A DNA stretch of 64,000 nucleotides from Hygrocybe punicea (lineage: Eukaryota > Basidiomycota > Agaricomycetes > Agaricales > Hygrophoraceae), in the NCBI GenBank assembly GCA_963556145.1, contig OY744465.1:4898001-4962000 (forward strand), given 5' to 3'. The notes beneath the pieces are model-generated. The model saw only the letters and a list, made by a program, of their open reading frames with translations. It searched no databases and was not told where the DNA came from. Shown one piece after another: positions 48,740 through 59,769 of this stretch (position 1 is its first letter; each line of letters starts with the position of its first letter). A program made the position numbers and the translations under genes.

Positions 48740-49035
48740 AACTTGTTTTACTTTAACGCCAAATACGGAAATAAATATTATTAGTAATAATTCTTACGTC
48801 ACGCTGTCACGGTCCATTATCATTTTGTATTTTGTAAGTTAATGCCAGTGACGGCGGACGCGGACGGCTTATTTCTCTTCACGAGATTGCAATTACTTTA
48901 CGCGGTGCACACTGCCGACTGCGAGCAGTGTAGCCAAGGGATGTCTCAATGCTGTACAAACATGCGGTGCCTTTGTCTAGGTCTCGTGCCTGCCTCGCTG
49001 TTTTTGCCACCCACACCGCCACAATGTTTTTTACC

Positions 49036-49041
49036 TATAAA
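49036..49041 (+). promoter_or_regulatory. TATA box of the second aspartic protease gene
   Basis: CCTATAAAGC is placed 52-57 bp before the ATG at 49093, a suitable core-promoter position. Confidence 0.4.
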
Positions 49042-49092
49042 GCGACGGTCCTGTTTTGATCGCTGCCAAGCCACCCCCCTGCCTCGTTCGTC

Positions 49093-51042
49093 ATGAAGAC
49101 CATTTTCCTTCTGTCAAGCCTTGTTTTGTTCTGGGACGCAGTGGGCGCATTCCGACTACCAATTCAGGGCAAGCGTCACACTCCTCAGATCCTTCAACGC
49201 AGAGCAGGTAGCTTCCTTGGCACCGCTGCCTTGACTGATTCTTCCGATGTACAATATTCGACGAATATCACTCTCGGAGGCCTTCCGTTTACCGTCCTCA
49301 TAGACACGGGAAGGTGAGGCGACCCGGTTGTGTGCAGTAGAGGTCCAAACATTAATTTCATCGTGTTTAGCGCCGACCTTTGGGTCGCATCCTCAAACCC
49401 AATTCCAGGGGCCGTAGATACGGGAGCAGTCGGTGACGTCCAGTATGCTGTTGGTGAAGCAAAAGGTATGCTGATTCTGATTCAACTCCTAAGATGGTAA
49501 CGCCCTAACGCATCCACCCAGGCCCAATTGAACTTGCCGCTTTGGAGTTTGCTGATCACAACGTTCCTCATCAAGCATTCAGTACGACGTTCAGCTTTTT
49601 GTCCATACATTGAAGTACTAACTTGTGACAGTTTTCGTGACGCCAGACGATACCAACTTGGACGGTGCAGGTCTCATTGGCCTCGGTCCCTCCTCTGGTT
49701 CCAATATTCTCTTGACTCTGAACAATTCAGTTGGAAATACGCCCCTGGACAGCATCTTTCTCCAAGACATCACCATCCCCAATTTTCTTTCCATCCTTCT
49801 TGGTCGCGCCGATGAACCTGGCAATCCGTTCCCGGGCGATTTGACTGTGGGCGAGATACTCCCTGGCTACGAAAACATTACGTCCCAACCCCAACTCAAT
49901 GTAGCTGTGGTCTCGCTCGCCAACTTTGGAAATCAGCATTGGCAGGTGCTACTTGACGAGGACGGCGTCATTGGACCCGATGGACAACCTGTTCCCGCCA
50001 CTAGTGAAGTTGCTGACACAACCAACCCTAAACAACTTACGGCAGTTTTCGACAGCGGTTTCACTCTCCCTCAGGTTCCACAGTATGTCTCCATGTCATC
50101 TGTTGGTCCTCGCTGATAAACATTTCGTCATTTGGCAGGGCCGTAGCGGATGCGTTCTACGGGTCGTTTATAGGAGCTGAACTTGTTAACATTACCGGCC
50201 TCGGCCAAATTTACACACTACCTTGTAACCAAGAAGTTAACTTCGCTTTCAAAATGGGCGGTACTACGTACCCAGTGCATCCTCTTGACGCTGTGATGGA
50301 TCCTGTCGAACTCGGAATCAATTCATTCAAGAACTCCGATGGTAGTGACCAGTGCATTGGTGCAGTGAGTGTCAAATTTCTTGTTTAGCATTCGATGTTT
50401 ATGGTTTGCCTACAGTTCCAACCCATATCCTTTGATAGCGGAGGATCGTTCGACATAATCCTTGGCATGTCATTCCGTTAGTTTTTACTGTCTTTTCCAC
50501 GCGCATTCATTCTCATAACGCGTATTCAATCAGTCAGGAACACTTACGCTCTCTTCGACTTCGGTGACTTCATTTTAGGGACGTCAGACACAGCACCGCC
50601 ATACGTCCAACTTTTGTCTACAACCAACGACACGGCCAAGGCTCATCAGGATTTCGTCACAGTTCGCGGTTCCGGTGGCGCCGGCCAATCTGAACATGCT
50701 AAGCAGCCAACTTCCAGCACCAGCGCCAGCACCAGCACCAGCACCAACACCACCGTTAGCCAGTACAAGTCGTGGATCTCGCGACATGCTCGACTCTTGT
50801 ATATCATCGGCGCAGCGGTGCTAGGTGCAATAATCCTGTTCTTCCTTGCCGTATGCCTTTGCTGCAGGAGGAAGACTCGTTCCCAGAATACTTATTCCAA
50901 GCCTGCATTTGGTTCCTATGCACCGCTGAATGCACCTGCGCCCGCCCCCGCAACGGATATGCACATGGCACCGTATGCGCAACACGGTCACCACCAACCA
51001 TACAACCAACCGTATAGCGAGCCATGGGCACCGAAATATTAA
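49093..51042 (+). CDS. Pepsin-type (A1) aspartic protease with C-terminal membrane anchor (paralogue)
   Basis: It starts with a signal peptide (MKTIFLLSSLVLFWDAVGAF) and a short basic propeptide (QGKRHTPQILQRRAG). The first active site FTVLIDTG is split by an intron before ADLWVASSN. GAGLIGLGPSSGSNILL, the second active site TAVFDSGFTLPQVPQ (about 50040-50085), CNQ...QCIGA and DIILGMSF follow, then NTYALFDFGDF. A Ser/Thr linker encoded by an AGCACC minisatellite (about 50715-50756) leads to a membrane helix (LLYIIGAAVLGAIILFFLAV) and a cytosolic tail (CCRRKTRSQ) rich in Pro, Tyr, His and Gln. Exon order and many residues match the minus-strand gene at 46576-48446, so the two arose by an inverted duplication. 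About seven short introns. Confidence 0.89.
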
Positions 51043-51326
51043 GCAAGGTTAGCGGTGGGGGATGTTCATCTATTCAAAATCTATGAGGAATTGTTGTCGG
51101 GAACTCTTTCTAAGTTACTTTCACTTAGTTACCACCATCTATCGTTGTCACACTTTCGTTGTAAGTAGCCGTCTTTTGCATTATTTTCACTAGACTCGGA
51201 CCCTTTTTCTGGCATTGCTGTAAATTTACTGAAGTGCCTCATTCGTATCGCATGCCTGGCAAATGTACAAACTGTCAAGCTGCGGAGCGCAACAGTTTTT
51301 TTCATTGCGACCGACATTCTCGTAAA

Positions 51327-52601
51327 TCACAACTTCGCAATAATATCCTTCGGGGCCCGCCGCTCGTTGACTACACCAGGAACAACCAAGGACATCTGGG
51401 TTGAAACAGCAAGACAGACCTGTTTCTCTCTCCATCCTGCAACCATTTCTCCCTCGCCGATGTTACTCGGTGCCGTCCAAACTTCCACGGCTGCATCGTT
51501 TCTTCCATGCGGGTCATTGATGAATCGACCGCATGAATACACGCCCACAGTGCGTTTAGAATACTCCAATGTTGTCGGGATCGGAAATTTGAACTCAATC
51601 GTGAGGACCATCGTCGGGAACCAGCTGCATAATGTGGAAGCCGCATCATTTGGTTGCTGCACCGAAGGGTTAAGTTCAAATGTGTGTGTGTGTACTTGCC
51701 TGAGACCCAGACCAGCCCTTTCACTTTTTGGTAAAAGCAACGGGCTGTTTAGGAAAACATCGACAAGAACTGCCAAGGCAGGAGTCGTGATCTTTTCCTC
51801 AGCGCCCATGAACTCAAACCAGGCACCCCATTCCAAGCCACCCCCGCCAACCGTGGTTTCATTCGTTCGGTTGACACTTTGGGGAGAATTCTTGGCAAGT
51901 ATGACGGGATCCCAGGCAGATTTTACCAAGTCCCGAAAATGCCAGTGAGTCATCGTGGACGGGAAAGATCTGACAGCGGTGGAAGGGTGGCAATACAAAG
52001 GCAGGCGGCGAGCGTAAGGGGAGGGCGGAGCTAGCGTGAGATGAGGTTCTGGATCCTTTGGTGATGGCAAAAGGACGCCGAAAATGATATGAGTGGTGAC
52101 TTTTGTTCGATCCTATTAATCTATATATCAGATATATATATATGAGTTATCGGGTAGAGGAGGATTCAAGTTAACTTGTTGTATAAGGTCCGCCAATATG
52201 TTGGAGAATCCTCTGCCTATTTTCAAGGTGCGTATGTGTATTTCGAACGGTGCAATGGACGTGCTTTGTAAATAGTGAGCAGTTACATGGATAGGATCGG
52301 GATGGACGGTCGAGGACTGGTGCTTGATGCAAGCTTCCAATATCAAGGCCAGCACATACCCTAACGAAGTACATATCCATGAGCGCTTTGTCGGTCAAGT
52401 ACATAGGCAACGCAACGCACCGCCGTGTGGAACACTGAAAAGTTGGTGGTCGTCATCGACTTGGAAAAATATGCACAAAAAAAAATAAGCTCACTATCCT
52501 ATGACCCAGTCAGCATCGGCATGGCCTCGATAAACTTTTACAGCAGCCTCTGGTGTAGATGCTGCGTATTCCACCTTGACCGCCTTGGACAAGGGAGCCA
52601 T
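51327..52601 (-). CDS. Thioesterase-like (double hot-dog, 4HBT_3/TesB-like) protein
   Basis: The minus-strand ATG at 52601 gives MAPLSKAVKVEYAASTPEAA...WVIG, then a 14-nt exon (52434-52421) restoring YVPHGG. GYVLALILEACIKHQSS, DPIHVTAHYLQSTSIAPFEI and GRGFSNILADLIQQ follow: the N-terminal hot-dog of acyl-CoA thioesterase-like proteins. The second half has THIIFGVL, LEWGAWFEFMG, ALAVLVDVFLNSP, and after an apparent intron WFPTMVLTIEFK, YSCGRFINDPHGRNDAAVEVW and CLAVSTQMSLVV, the C-terminal hot-dog. The intron at 51699-51625 seems to use a GC donor (AG|GCAAGT). It is 75 nt with no in-frame stop, so retention would only insert 25 residues. Likely hydrolyses acyl-CoA; substrate unknown. It shares a 132-bp promoter with the DHHC gene. 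Confidence 0.78.
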
Positions 52602-52678
52602 CTTTCGAACCTGTTTCCGGGCATCGCCGTTTGATGATACATGTAGTAACGGTCAGTGCTCAATGATGCGACTTACGA

Positions 52679-52714
52679 ATTGCCAACATTGGAAAAATTG
52701 CCAACATTGGAAAT
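52679..52714. repeat. Two tandem 18-bp repeats in a divergent promoter
   Basis: ATTGCCAACATTGGAAAA is followed directly by ATTGCCAACATTGGAAAT. Each unit contains the inverted pair CCAA/TTGG, so the block also folds on itself (CCAA-CA-TTGG). It lies between the thioesterase start (52601, -) and the palmitoyltransferase start (52734, +), and may be a paired transcription-factor site. Confidence 0.6.
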
Positions 52715-52733
52715 ATTCACGCCTCCCTTGCAA

Positions 52734-54189
52734 ATGCATCCACCATCGCACCCTGGTAACGAACCGACAAAGTCTTCAAAGAATTCGAACCTCGTTCGTT
52801 TCTTACCGCTTGCTGGTAAATTTGCTTTGCCCTCGAGTCGGAAAAATGCCCACTAACTTGAATGGGGCACAACCAACAGTGGCGGTCTCTCTCATCTTGT
52901 CACCGCACCCATCATTGCTCATTGTCTTCGTCCGTTATCATCTCCAAACCCTCCATGCGCCACTTACCTTTGCTGTCCATTTATTGGTCACTTACACCCT
53001 CACTTTTCTGGCCTTTTCGTCTCTAATCGTGTGTGTGTGTCGTGACCCCGGCGCAGTCCCGCCAGAGGAGAACTGCACTGACGAGGGGGAGGAAGCCGAC
53101 GTCACACGTGCTTTGATTTCTCATGAGGGCGACGCTTCTGATCCAGGACACTGGTGTTCCACATGCCAGGCTCCCAAACCCGAGCGAACACGTATGTATG
53201 CGCGATAAGTTATTATGTTCTGCCTTGAACTCAAGTAACCTGTCGTAGATCATTGCTCTCAATGTGACCGCTGCGTCCTGAAGATGGGTCCGAGTCCATC
53301 CTTTGTTTGACTGAAATATCAATCCTGACGCGTTGCAGATCATCACTGTCCTTGGCTTGGATCAAATTGTATTGTGAGTCGTGTCTAGAGTTTTCTTTAG
53401 CCTACTCACAGCCGCTATCATTCAGGGTCATAGAACATACCCCGCTTTCCTTCATTTCCTCTGTTCTATCACTCTCCTGTCTATCTACATTGCTGTCATA
53501 TCTATTTCTGCGCTGCGGTTTGCTTTCAATAATCCCCTTTCCATTGTAAGTCCGGTTTCCTTCTTTTACTATAACTTGATCAATTTTAAGAATTCATAGG
53601 ACGAAGCCACGCCTGTCCATGAGTTGTTTCTTGCCTTTCTCGGCTTAATATTTGCTCTTGTTATAGGACCATTCTTGTTATACCACATATATCTTGTCTC
53701 GTGAGTTTCTTGTCGGTAACCTGTTCCTAACCCCACTGAAGTGCTTCTTGCAGAATAAATCAGACAACGTTGGAAAATATATCTCCATTTGTGCTCCTAC
53801 GCCATCTCCCTCCCCTCCCTCAATTGCCTACCGGACAAAAGCTCTCCAACCCTCCTCTAGAATACGAGCTAACATACCAGCAGCGTAGGCTCGTCCGTGA
53901 GGCTCACGGAAACATTCGCCTTTATGATGTAGGCTTCCGCCAAAATTGGGCACAAGTTTTTGGTTGGAGCAGAAGCTGGGGGTGGGTTGACCGACTTGCA
54001 TTTGGGGGTGCAGGGTACGTCTGCGGCCCCCTGGATGCTTTTCAAATTTTATTCACCGATGCGCTAATTTTGTATTTCAGGATGGGTGATGGGCGAACAT
54101 TCCCTCGCAATCCTCGATCTGATGAGATGCTTGTTCGACTGGCCACAGAGCTGGTCAAAGTAGACACGAATTCTTCCGAGTTCTCATGA
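52734..54189 (+). CDS. DHHC palmitoyltransferase
   Basis: Membrane enzyme that attaches palmitate to cysteines of target proteins. The cysteine-rich core is spliced from several exons: HWCSTCQAPKPERT, HHCSQCDRCVLKM, DHHCPWLGSNCIGH. The active DHHC is intact at about 53337-53350. Membrane helices flank it: FAVHLLVTYTLTFLAFSSLIV before, and HFLCSITLLSIYIAVISI and FLGLIFALVIGPFLLYHI after. I place the start at 52734. An intron 52816-52879 (GTAAAT...ACAG) then joins LVRFLPLA to VAVSLILSPHPSLLIVFV, giving the expected first helix. Starting at ATG 52846 without the intron would lose it. The C-terminus includes ENISPF (TTxE-like motif region in NQTTLENIS) and RLYDVGFRQNWAQVFG, typical of PFA3/4-like members. 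Confidence 0.88.
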
Positions 54190-54698
54190 CTTTGTATCTC
54201 GATCATTCTATATTTCTATACTGCTGTATCTTATTGATTTATTAATTTCATCATAGCGTCGATTTATCCAGAAGTTTTTCCCGAGGTCTTTGCTGCGTTT
54301 CTTCTGAATCTCCACGCCCCATGGCCATGGCAGCCCCCCCACATTCATCATTATCTTGAAAGGCTACTTATCGGCCGAAGCCCCCTTCCTCCATGCTCCA
54401 TGACACTGACAGTTGGTGGCTGAAACCTTCACCAGATTTGACAATCGCATATGACTTGAACGTTTGCGTTTGTCCGAATTGGCCGTGTGTTCAGGCTTAT
54501 CGAGGGCGATGATGGACAGGGCTGCTTCGAGTTCGAGTGACGCATGTGCACCAGTTTTGAGGTGGTAATTCGTCATCACCGTATACCTCGGGTGGTAGCG
54601 GGTCTTTGCAGAATTCTTAAGGAACTTATTAGGGGCAAAGTTCCTAGACCTCTCCATTTCGTTCCCCCTCGTTTGCTGCCAAGAATTGCTCGTGAAGA
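54190..54698. other. 509-bp intergenic region upstream of EGT1
   Basis: Contains the 3' end of the DHHC gene and the EGT1 promoter. A minus-strand open frame (54364-54705) overlaps the EGT1 start codon and has no family features, so it is not called. A nested palindrome CCATGGCCATGG is at about 54318-54329. No repeat or RNA gene recognised. Confidence 0.4.
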
Positions 54699-57600
54699 AT
54701 GGCATTGAAACCTGAAATCATTGATGTTCGTATTCAGGACCGACATGGTCAGTCCCAGGAGAGTATAGAAACGCAGATCATGAGTGGTCTGCTTCGTCCC
54801 CTCGGTAGCAAATCCCTTCCCACTTTGCTCCTATACGATGAACGCGGTTTGCGGTTGTATGACGACATAACAACTGAAGTTCCCGAATACTACCTTTTCG
54901 GTGCGGAAGAGGAGATTCTCAATAACCATGCGGACCATATCGTACAGGTTATGCATGCTGGCATCGGTGGAGTGGTCAACGCAGGCGAGGTTGTGCTAGA
55001 ACTTGGCGCGGGGTGAGTGTTTTATACATGTGCTGCCGACTATCTGCCTGGAGATATTCGTTCTCCAAATGGGCCCTACTCTTCGTTTACTCACTGGCAG
55101 TCATCGTCTGAACTAGAGCTTTGCGCAAAACGTCCCGCCTACTCCTCGCATTGTCTCGTTTAATCTTGAGCCCGACTGCCGCGGCTCCTATAACGTACTA
55201 TGCTCTCGATCTGGAAGAAAATGAACTCAAGCGGACCCTTGGTCAAATTAAAATGTCCGAGCTTGGAAAGACCCTACAAGGAAAGGTCGACACCAAGGGC
55301 ATGTGGGGTACATACGATGGTGGCTTAAAGTTTGTCGAGGAAGGCGGTCTCCAATATCCCAACCTGGTCAACAGATTTCCACCTGCCAGAATTACAGTCG
55401 AGTTCGATGACATCGACAGTACGACCGTGGGCTCCTCTCCTATTTCCAGCGTGTCCGAGTCGACCTGTAGTGATCCGCTCGATAGTGATGCATCACTCCC
55501 AACAACACCCGATCACAATCGCCCGCCTCTCCACATCTTCTTCCTTGGTTCGACCCTAGGCAACTTCTCTCGTAAGGGAGGCGTGGAGTTCCTTCTTTCT
55601 CTCCCCTTGGTTCCTGGTTCTGGTGATACCCTGCTCCTGGGCCTAGATCATGACAACGACAAGGACCTCATTGAGGAAGCTTATAACGATCGCAAAGGAT
55701 ATACTAGAAAATTCATCATGAACGGTCTGAAGACAGCTGGTAGGGCTCTCGGCGATGAAAACATATTCGACGAGGGCAAATGGGAGTATGTTAACAATTA
55801 CAACGTTAAAGAACGTAAGTCAAAATTTGACTTCATTTTCACTCCTCATGCATGCCACCCAAAGGTCGCCATGAGGCGTACTTCAAGTCCAAATGCGCTC
55901 AAACGGCCCAGGTTCCATCCAGCAAGCAGGAGGTCTCATTTATGGCCGACGAGCTGGTCCAGATCGAAGTTTCCCATAAAGTCGGTAGAATTCATGCAAG
56001 GGTCTTAAATTAACCTCACATTCGTGTAGTTCTCTGACGGCGACGCCTTCATGCTCTTCACCGAAGCCAACCTAAGACCTGTCCAACGTTGGACTGATTC
56101 CGCTTCACAATACTCTCTGTGGCTACTTGAGCGACCATCCTTCATTTTCCCTCTCTTATCATCAGGAATTCGAACCAATATTTATTCGTCTTCTCCGTTC
56201 GGGGTGCCCTCCCTCCAAGATTGGAAGGGTATGTGGAACGCTTGGGATTATATAACTCTGCGCATGATTCCATCTACGATGCTGTACCAGAAGCCCATTG
56301 ACCTGCGGCACATTTGCTTGTTCTACGTCGGGCACATTCCCACATTCCTTGATATTCATTTATCCAGACTTTTGGAGGAACCGAATACAGAACCTGATGG
56401 GTTCAAGGTATGTTCGGACTAGTCGGCGTATCCAGAGATCACTCACTGACTGTCTGATAAAGTATATGTTTGAGGTAAGTTCAGAGTGTTTACGGTGTTT
56501 TACAAGTCTTACTCTGGTTTCGAACAGCGCGGGATCGATCCGAATGTCGACGATCCAACTCAGTGTCATGTATGTTTTTCAGTTCAATTTACCAAGAAGA
56601 TGTTGGTTATCATGCCTGCCTAGACACACTCTGAAGTGCCGGAGCGCATCGAGGACTGGCCCAGCCATGATTCCATACTCCAATTTCAGTCGCGCGTGCG
56701 GGCAAGACTTGTACAACTCTACGAAGACATCGATTCTGGCAGGAAAACGATGACCAGGAAGATAGGTCGGGTTCTGTCCATGACATTTGAACACGAAGGG
56801 TTACACGCTGAAGTACGGAGTTTTTTTGTGGTCAGGAACCACCTTACCGATCTCATAACCCATTTCAGACTTTGTTATATATGCTGCTTCAACGCGCCGG
56901 TACTGGAACTATTCCTCCGTCCGGCTTCTCTCCTCCAGTGTGGTCCTCTCTCGCTCTCGGCTGGGATTCTAGCCCCAAACCAAAGTCACCCACTGTTAGT
57001 CTTGGGCCAGCTACCGTCTCCCTCGGTCATAACGACCGCGAAGCCGATGACATCGATCCAGACAGGTCTGGGGAGGTCAAGGACCATGAGTTCGGATGGG
57101 ACAACGAGCATCCGATAAGGAACGTTCATGTCGACGAGTTCCGGATTGAGTGGCGACCTGTGACGAACGGCCAGTTCTATGACTTCTACAAGGGGCAGGA
57201 CGGCGCTGGAATTCAACTTCCTGGTAGTTGGGTCGAGATCGACGGAGAGATACAGGTAATATACCATACTTCGCAATTCACCTTGGTTTGATTATAATTC
57301 CTTTACGTTCAGGTCCGTACCCTATATGGTCCTGTCCTTATGAAGATCGCTCGTGATTGGCCCATTCTTACGTCCTACAATGACTTGTCGAGGTATGCAG
57401 TCGTGAAGGGTGGTCGTATCCCGACGGAACCTGAGCTTCGTCTCTTCCGGGACAAGTTCGAAAGTGGTTATGAAGGTGGTTCCAATGTCGGATTCCGCAA
57501 CTGGCATCCCATCCCGTGAGTGTTAGCCAAGATATTATATTATGACTACATTTTTCACACACCTGTTCCTAGCGCGACCGCTGGTGGGGAGAAGATGGGG

Positions 57601-57962
57601 GGTAGGGGTCATAATGGTGGTGCGTGGGAGTGGACTTCGACTGTATTTGATAACTATGATGGATTTGTTCCGTCTTCTTTGTATCCTGGGTAGGAAGTCT
57701 TCTTTTCTCCTTCCATTACAAACTCTCACCCGTCAGCACCAGTTATTCCATGGACTTCTTTGATGGGTCCCATAACGTTGTCGTACGTTTCATAATTATC
57801 ATGTCGTTGCTAAGTCATTGTGAAAGCCTTTTTCCGCAGATCGGTGGCTCTTATGCTACCACTCCACGCATTGCAGAGAGACGATCAGTACGTAACTGGT
57901 ACCAGCGAAACTACCCCTATTCCTGGGTCACTGCTCGAGTTGCTTACGACGTACGTAAATGA
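54699..57962 (+). CDS. EGT1: Ergothioneine synthase Egt1 (histidine methyltransferase plus sulfoxide synthase)
   Basis: Single fungal protein that trimethylates histidine to hercynine and then joins it to cysteine by an iron- and oxygen-dependent C-S bond, the committed steps to the antioxidant ergothioneine. The N-terminal EgtD-like methyltransferase shows LYDDITTEVPEYYLF, VVLELGAG, ITYYALDLEENELKR, HIFFLGSTLGNFSR and LLLGLDHDNDKDLIEEAYND. Next is the DinB-like part (WNAWDYITLRMI, DLRHICLFYVGHIPTFLDIH) with the iron-binding His-x3-His-x-Glu in HEGLHAETL. The C-terminal FGE-sulfatase domain ends with GGRIPTEPELRLFR, NVGFRNWHPIP, GGAWEWTSTVF and RNWYQRNYPY. The first ATG at 54699 precedes all of these. 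About twelve short introns; the gene appears intact to VAYDVRK. Confidence 0.93.
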
Positions 57963-58075
57963 GGGTTCTCTCTGAAGGTTGAACCCAAAGCACAATTTTG
58001 TATTAACACGTCAGATCATTCAGATTTAGGAACCTGTCTATGCATTCGATACAAGTTGTACGATTACCGCACACA

Positions 58076-59488
58076 TTAGGTAGAAGAAAGTTTTCGCCCA
58101 ATTGCCTGCAAAAAGGCGTCACTTTCATGCCCCTCAGTCATCTTGACGATATTTGTGGTAACAGGGTTTTGACCGCGCTCTCCCTTCTCCTGATTGTCGT
58201 AGAGATACTTTTGGGCGTACTGAACTGCTAGTCGCCGCTCGTTGAGGGAAGCCTCCTTTCCTAACCACACAAAAACAGTTGGATTAACCGAGTGGGAATT
58301 GTCAAGAAGAAATGCGTCGGTGGATGAAAGATTGGAGTGGGTAGGTGGATGGACAGCTTCGAACGTGACGATGCCCGTGGAGTCTGACAGCCGAAAGAGT
58401 TTTGGAGGAAGGTGGGTATTCTTCATGGGAGCCACTTTGGGTAATGCATCCACTCCGAACGCAGAGAGGAACAGCCCTGCACCTTGACCACCTTCATCTG
58501 TTTTAGCCATTTTGTTAGTAAATAGAAGCACTATCCATAAAAAAAAAGAGAAGGCAAATACCATAGACAGTGATCTCAACTTGGCAATGCCTCTCCCGCC
58601 TCTCACTTGCGATACTTTCTACAAATCGACCGGCTTCAAACCGTTCTATACCAGAGCATGTCCTGGTGTTGAATTGCCATAATTGAGTGCCTTTATCGAA
58701 AACAAAAACATCTCCTTCGACAAGACTTGAGGCGTCCGCTTGTACTTCGTGGACTACAAGTTTTGATCGGCCAGGAAGAGTGATCTTGTAGAGTTTATGC
58801 AAATTTAACGGCGGTGGGGTTGAGACATGGTGGAAACCGGTGGAAACACCACCACGAAGGAAGACGAGGTGAGGGAAGTATGATAAGAATTGAGCCGATT
58901 CGAATCCTTGCAGTTCTCGATATTGAACAGGGAGGCCACGCAGGTCTGATGGAAATCAAATTCGAGTCAATACAACAGGTCGAAAGCCTGGGTCAACCCA
59001 ACGCCGCACGATCATCCAATTCCACGGTCTTGTAAGCTGCGGTGCCCGCTTCATCCTGGCTGGTATTTTTACCTAACCAGAAGTGAAGATCGTAGGACAG
59101 ATTGGACTCTGGTTTCTTTTGATATGTCTGGGAATGTGTACTGGTAAGCCAGATATCATGAAAACTCCAGGAAATGAACGTTTGAGCACCTACATGTAAC
59201 ACCACGTACGAATCGCCGTCGTAGAATGAACCAACTTGCTCGGGCGGCACAGCAACAACTTTGAACTTTTCAATCCTCCAGAGTTGCAAGCCTGGAGTTA
59301 GTTCTGCTTGATTCCAAGCTTGTTCTTTGTCGCCTGCATGCTCGCGGACACGTTTCTCCAACTGCCGAGTCATTGGCTGTCTCAATCATCTTAGGTGGTA
59401 TGGGGACTAGATATCTTACATCTGATCCCAGGAGCGCGATGTTTGAATCCTTTATGTCGTAATTGACGGGTTTGGTCAAGAGTGCCAT
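58076..59488 (-). CDS. Severin/fragmin-like actin-binding protein with gelsolin repeats
   Basis: The minus-strand ATG at 59488 gives MALLTKPVNYDIKDSNIALLGSD. An intron then leads to LEKRVREHAGDKEQAWNQA, then LTPGLQLWRIEKFKVVAVP and GSFYDGDSYVVL: the first gelsolin repeat. LHFWLGKNTSQDEAGTAAYKTVELDD and, after splicing near 58999, LRGLPVQYRELQGFESAQFLSYFP complete it. Repeat 2 holds HKLYKITLPG, EVQADASSLVEGDVFVFDKG and RFVESIASERR. Repeat 3 runs from GADALPK-like sequence (FGVDALPKVAP) to PTVFVWLGKEASLNERRLAVQYAQKYL. Three repeats and about 380 residues fit a severin/fragmin-type filament-severing protein, not a full villin. It is convergent with EGT1 (113 bp between stops). Confidence 0.86.
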
Positions 59489-59604
59489 GAAACCAGAGCG
59501 AAATTCAGCTGCGAAAAATATATAAATCATTCACCTCAACACATCAGTCTCTATAGAGAGCTGTGCTAAGTTAGCAGTTGTACTAGTAAATGGTTACAAT
59601 AACT

Positions 59605-59653
59605 CGTCCGAGTCCACCACGTCCGAGTCCGAGTCCGAGTCCGAGTCCGAGTC
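59605..59653. repeat. GTCCGA hexanucleotide microsatellite
   Basis: Five perfect GTCCGA units occupy 59621-59650, with an additional unit just before (from 59607) and a decayed one after (GTCTGC). It lies in the 281-bp gap between the severin start and the WD40 stop. It is non-coding and likely polymorphic. Confidence 0.7.
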
Positions 59654-59769
59654 TGCTTGCGAATTCCATCGACGAATAGAGAACACGTCACCTTCACCTT
59701 CTTGTCGGAGAAAGCTTGAAGAAGGTATTCAATTACACCGGTACTCGGTGATCGGTGATTTGGAAGAAC

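Noticed and set aside
52846..52880. ATG at 52846 as the start of the DHHC gene
   Set aside because: It would translate what looks like an intron (52816-52879) and lose the first membrane helix; ATG 52734 gives a normal N-terminus.
54364..54705. 113-codon minus-strand open frame upstream of EGT1
   Set aside because: It overlaps the EGT1 start codon, has no recognised feature and no sign of selection that can be seen by eye.
58895..58915. GATTCGAATCC resembling a tRNA T-arm
   Set aside because: It lies in the severin coding exon (QGFESAQF), and no matching acceptor or anticodon arms were found.
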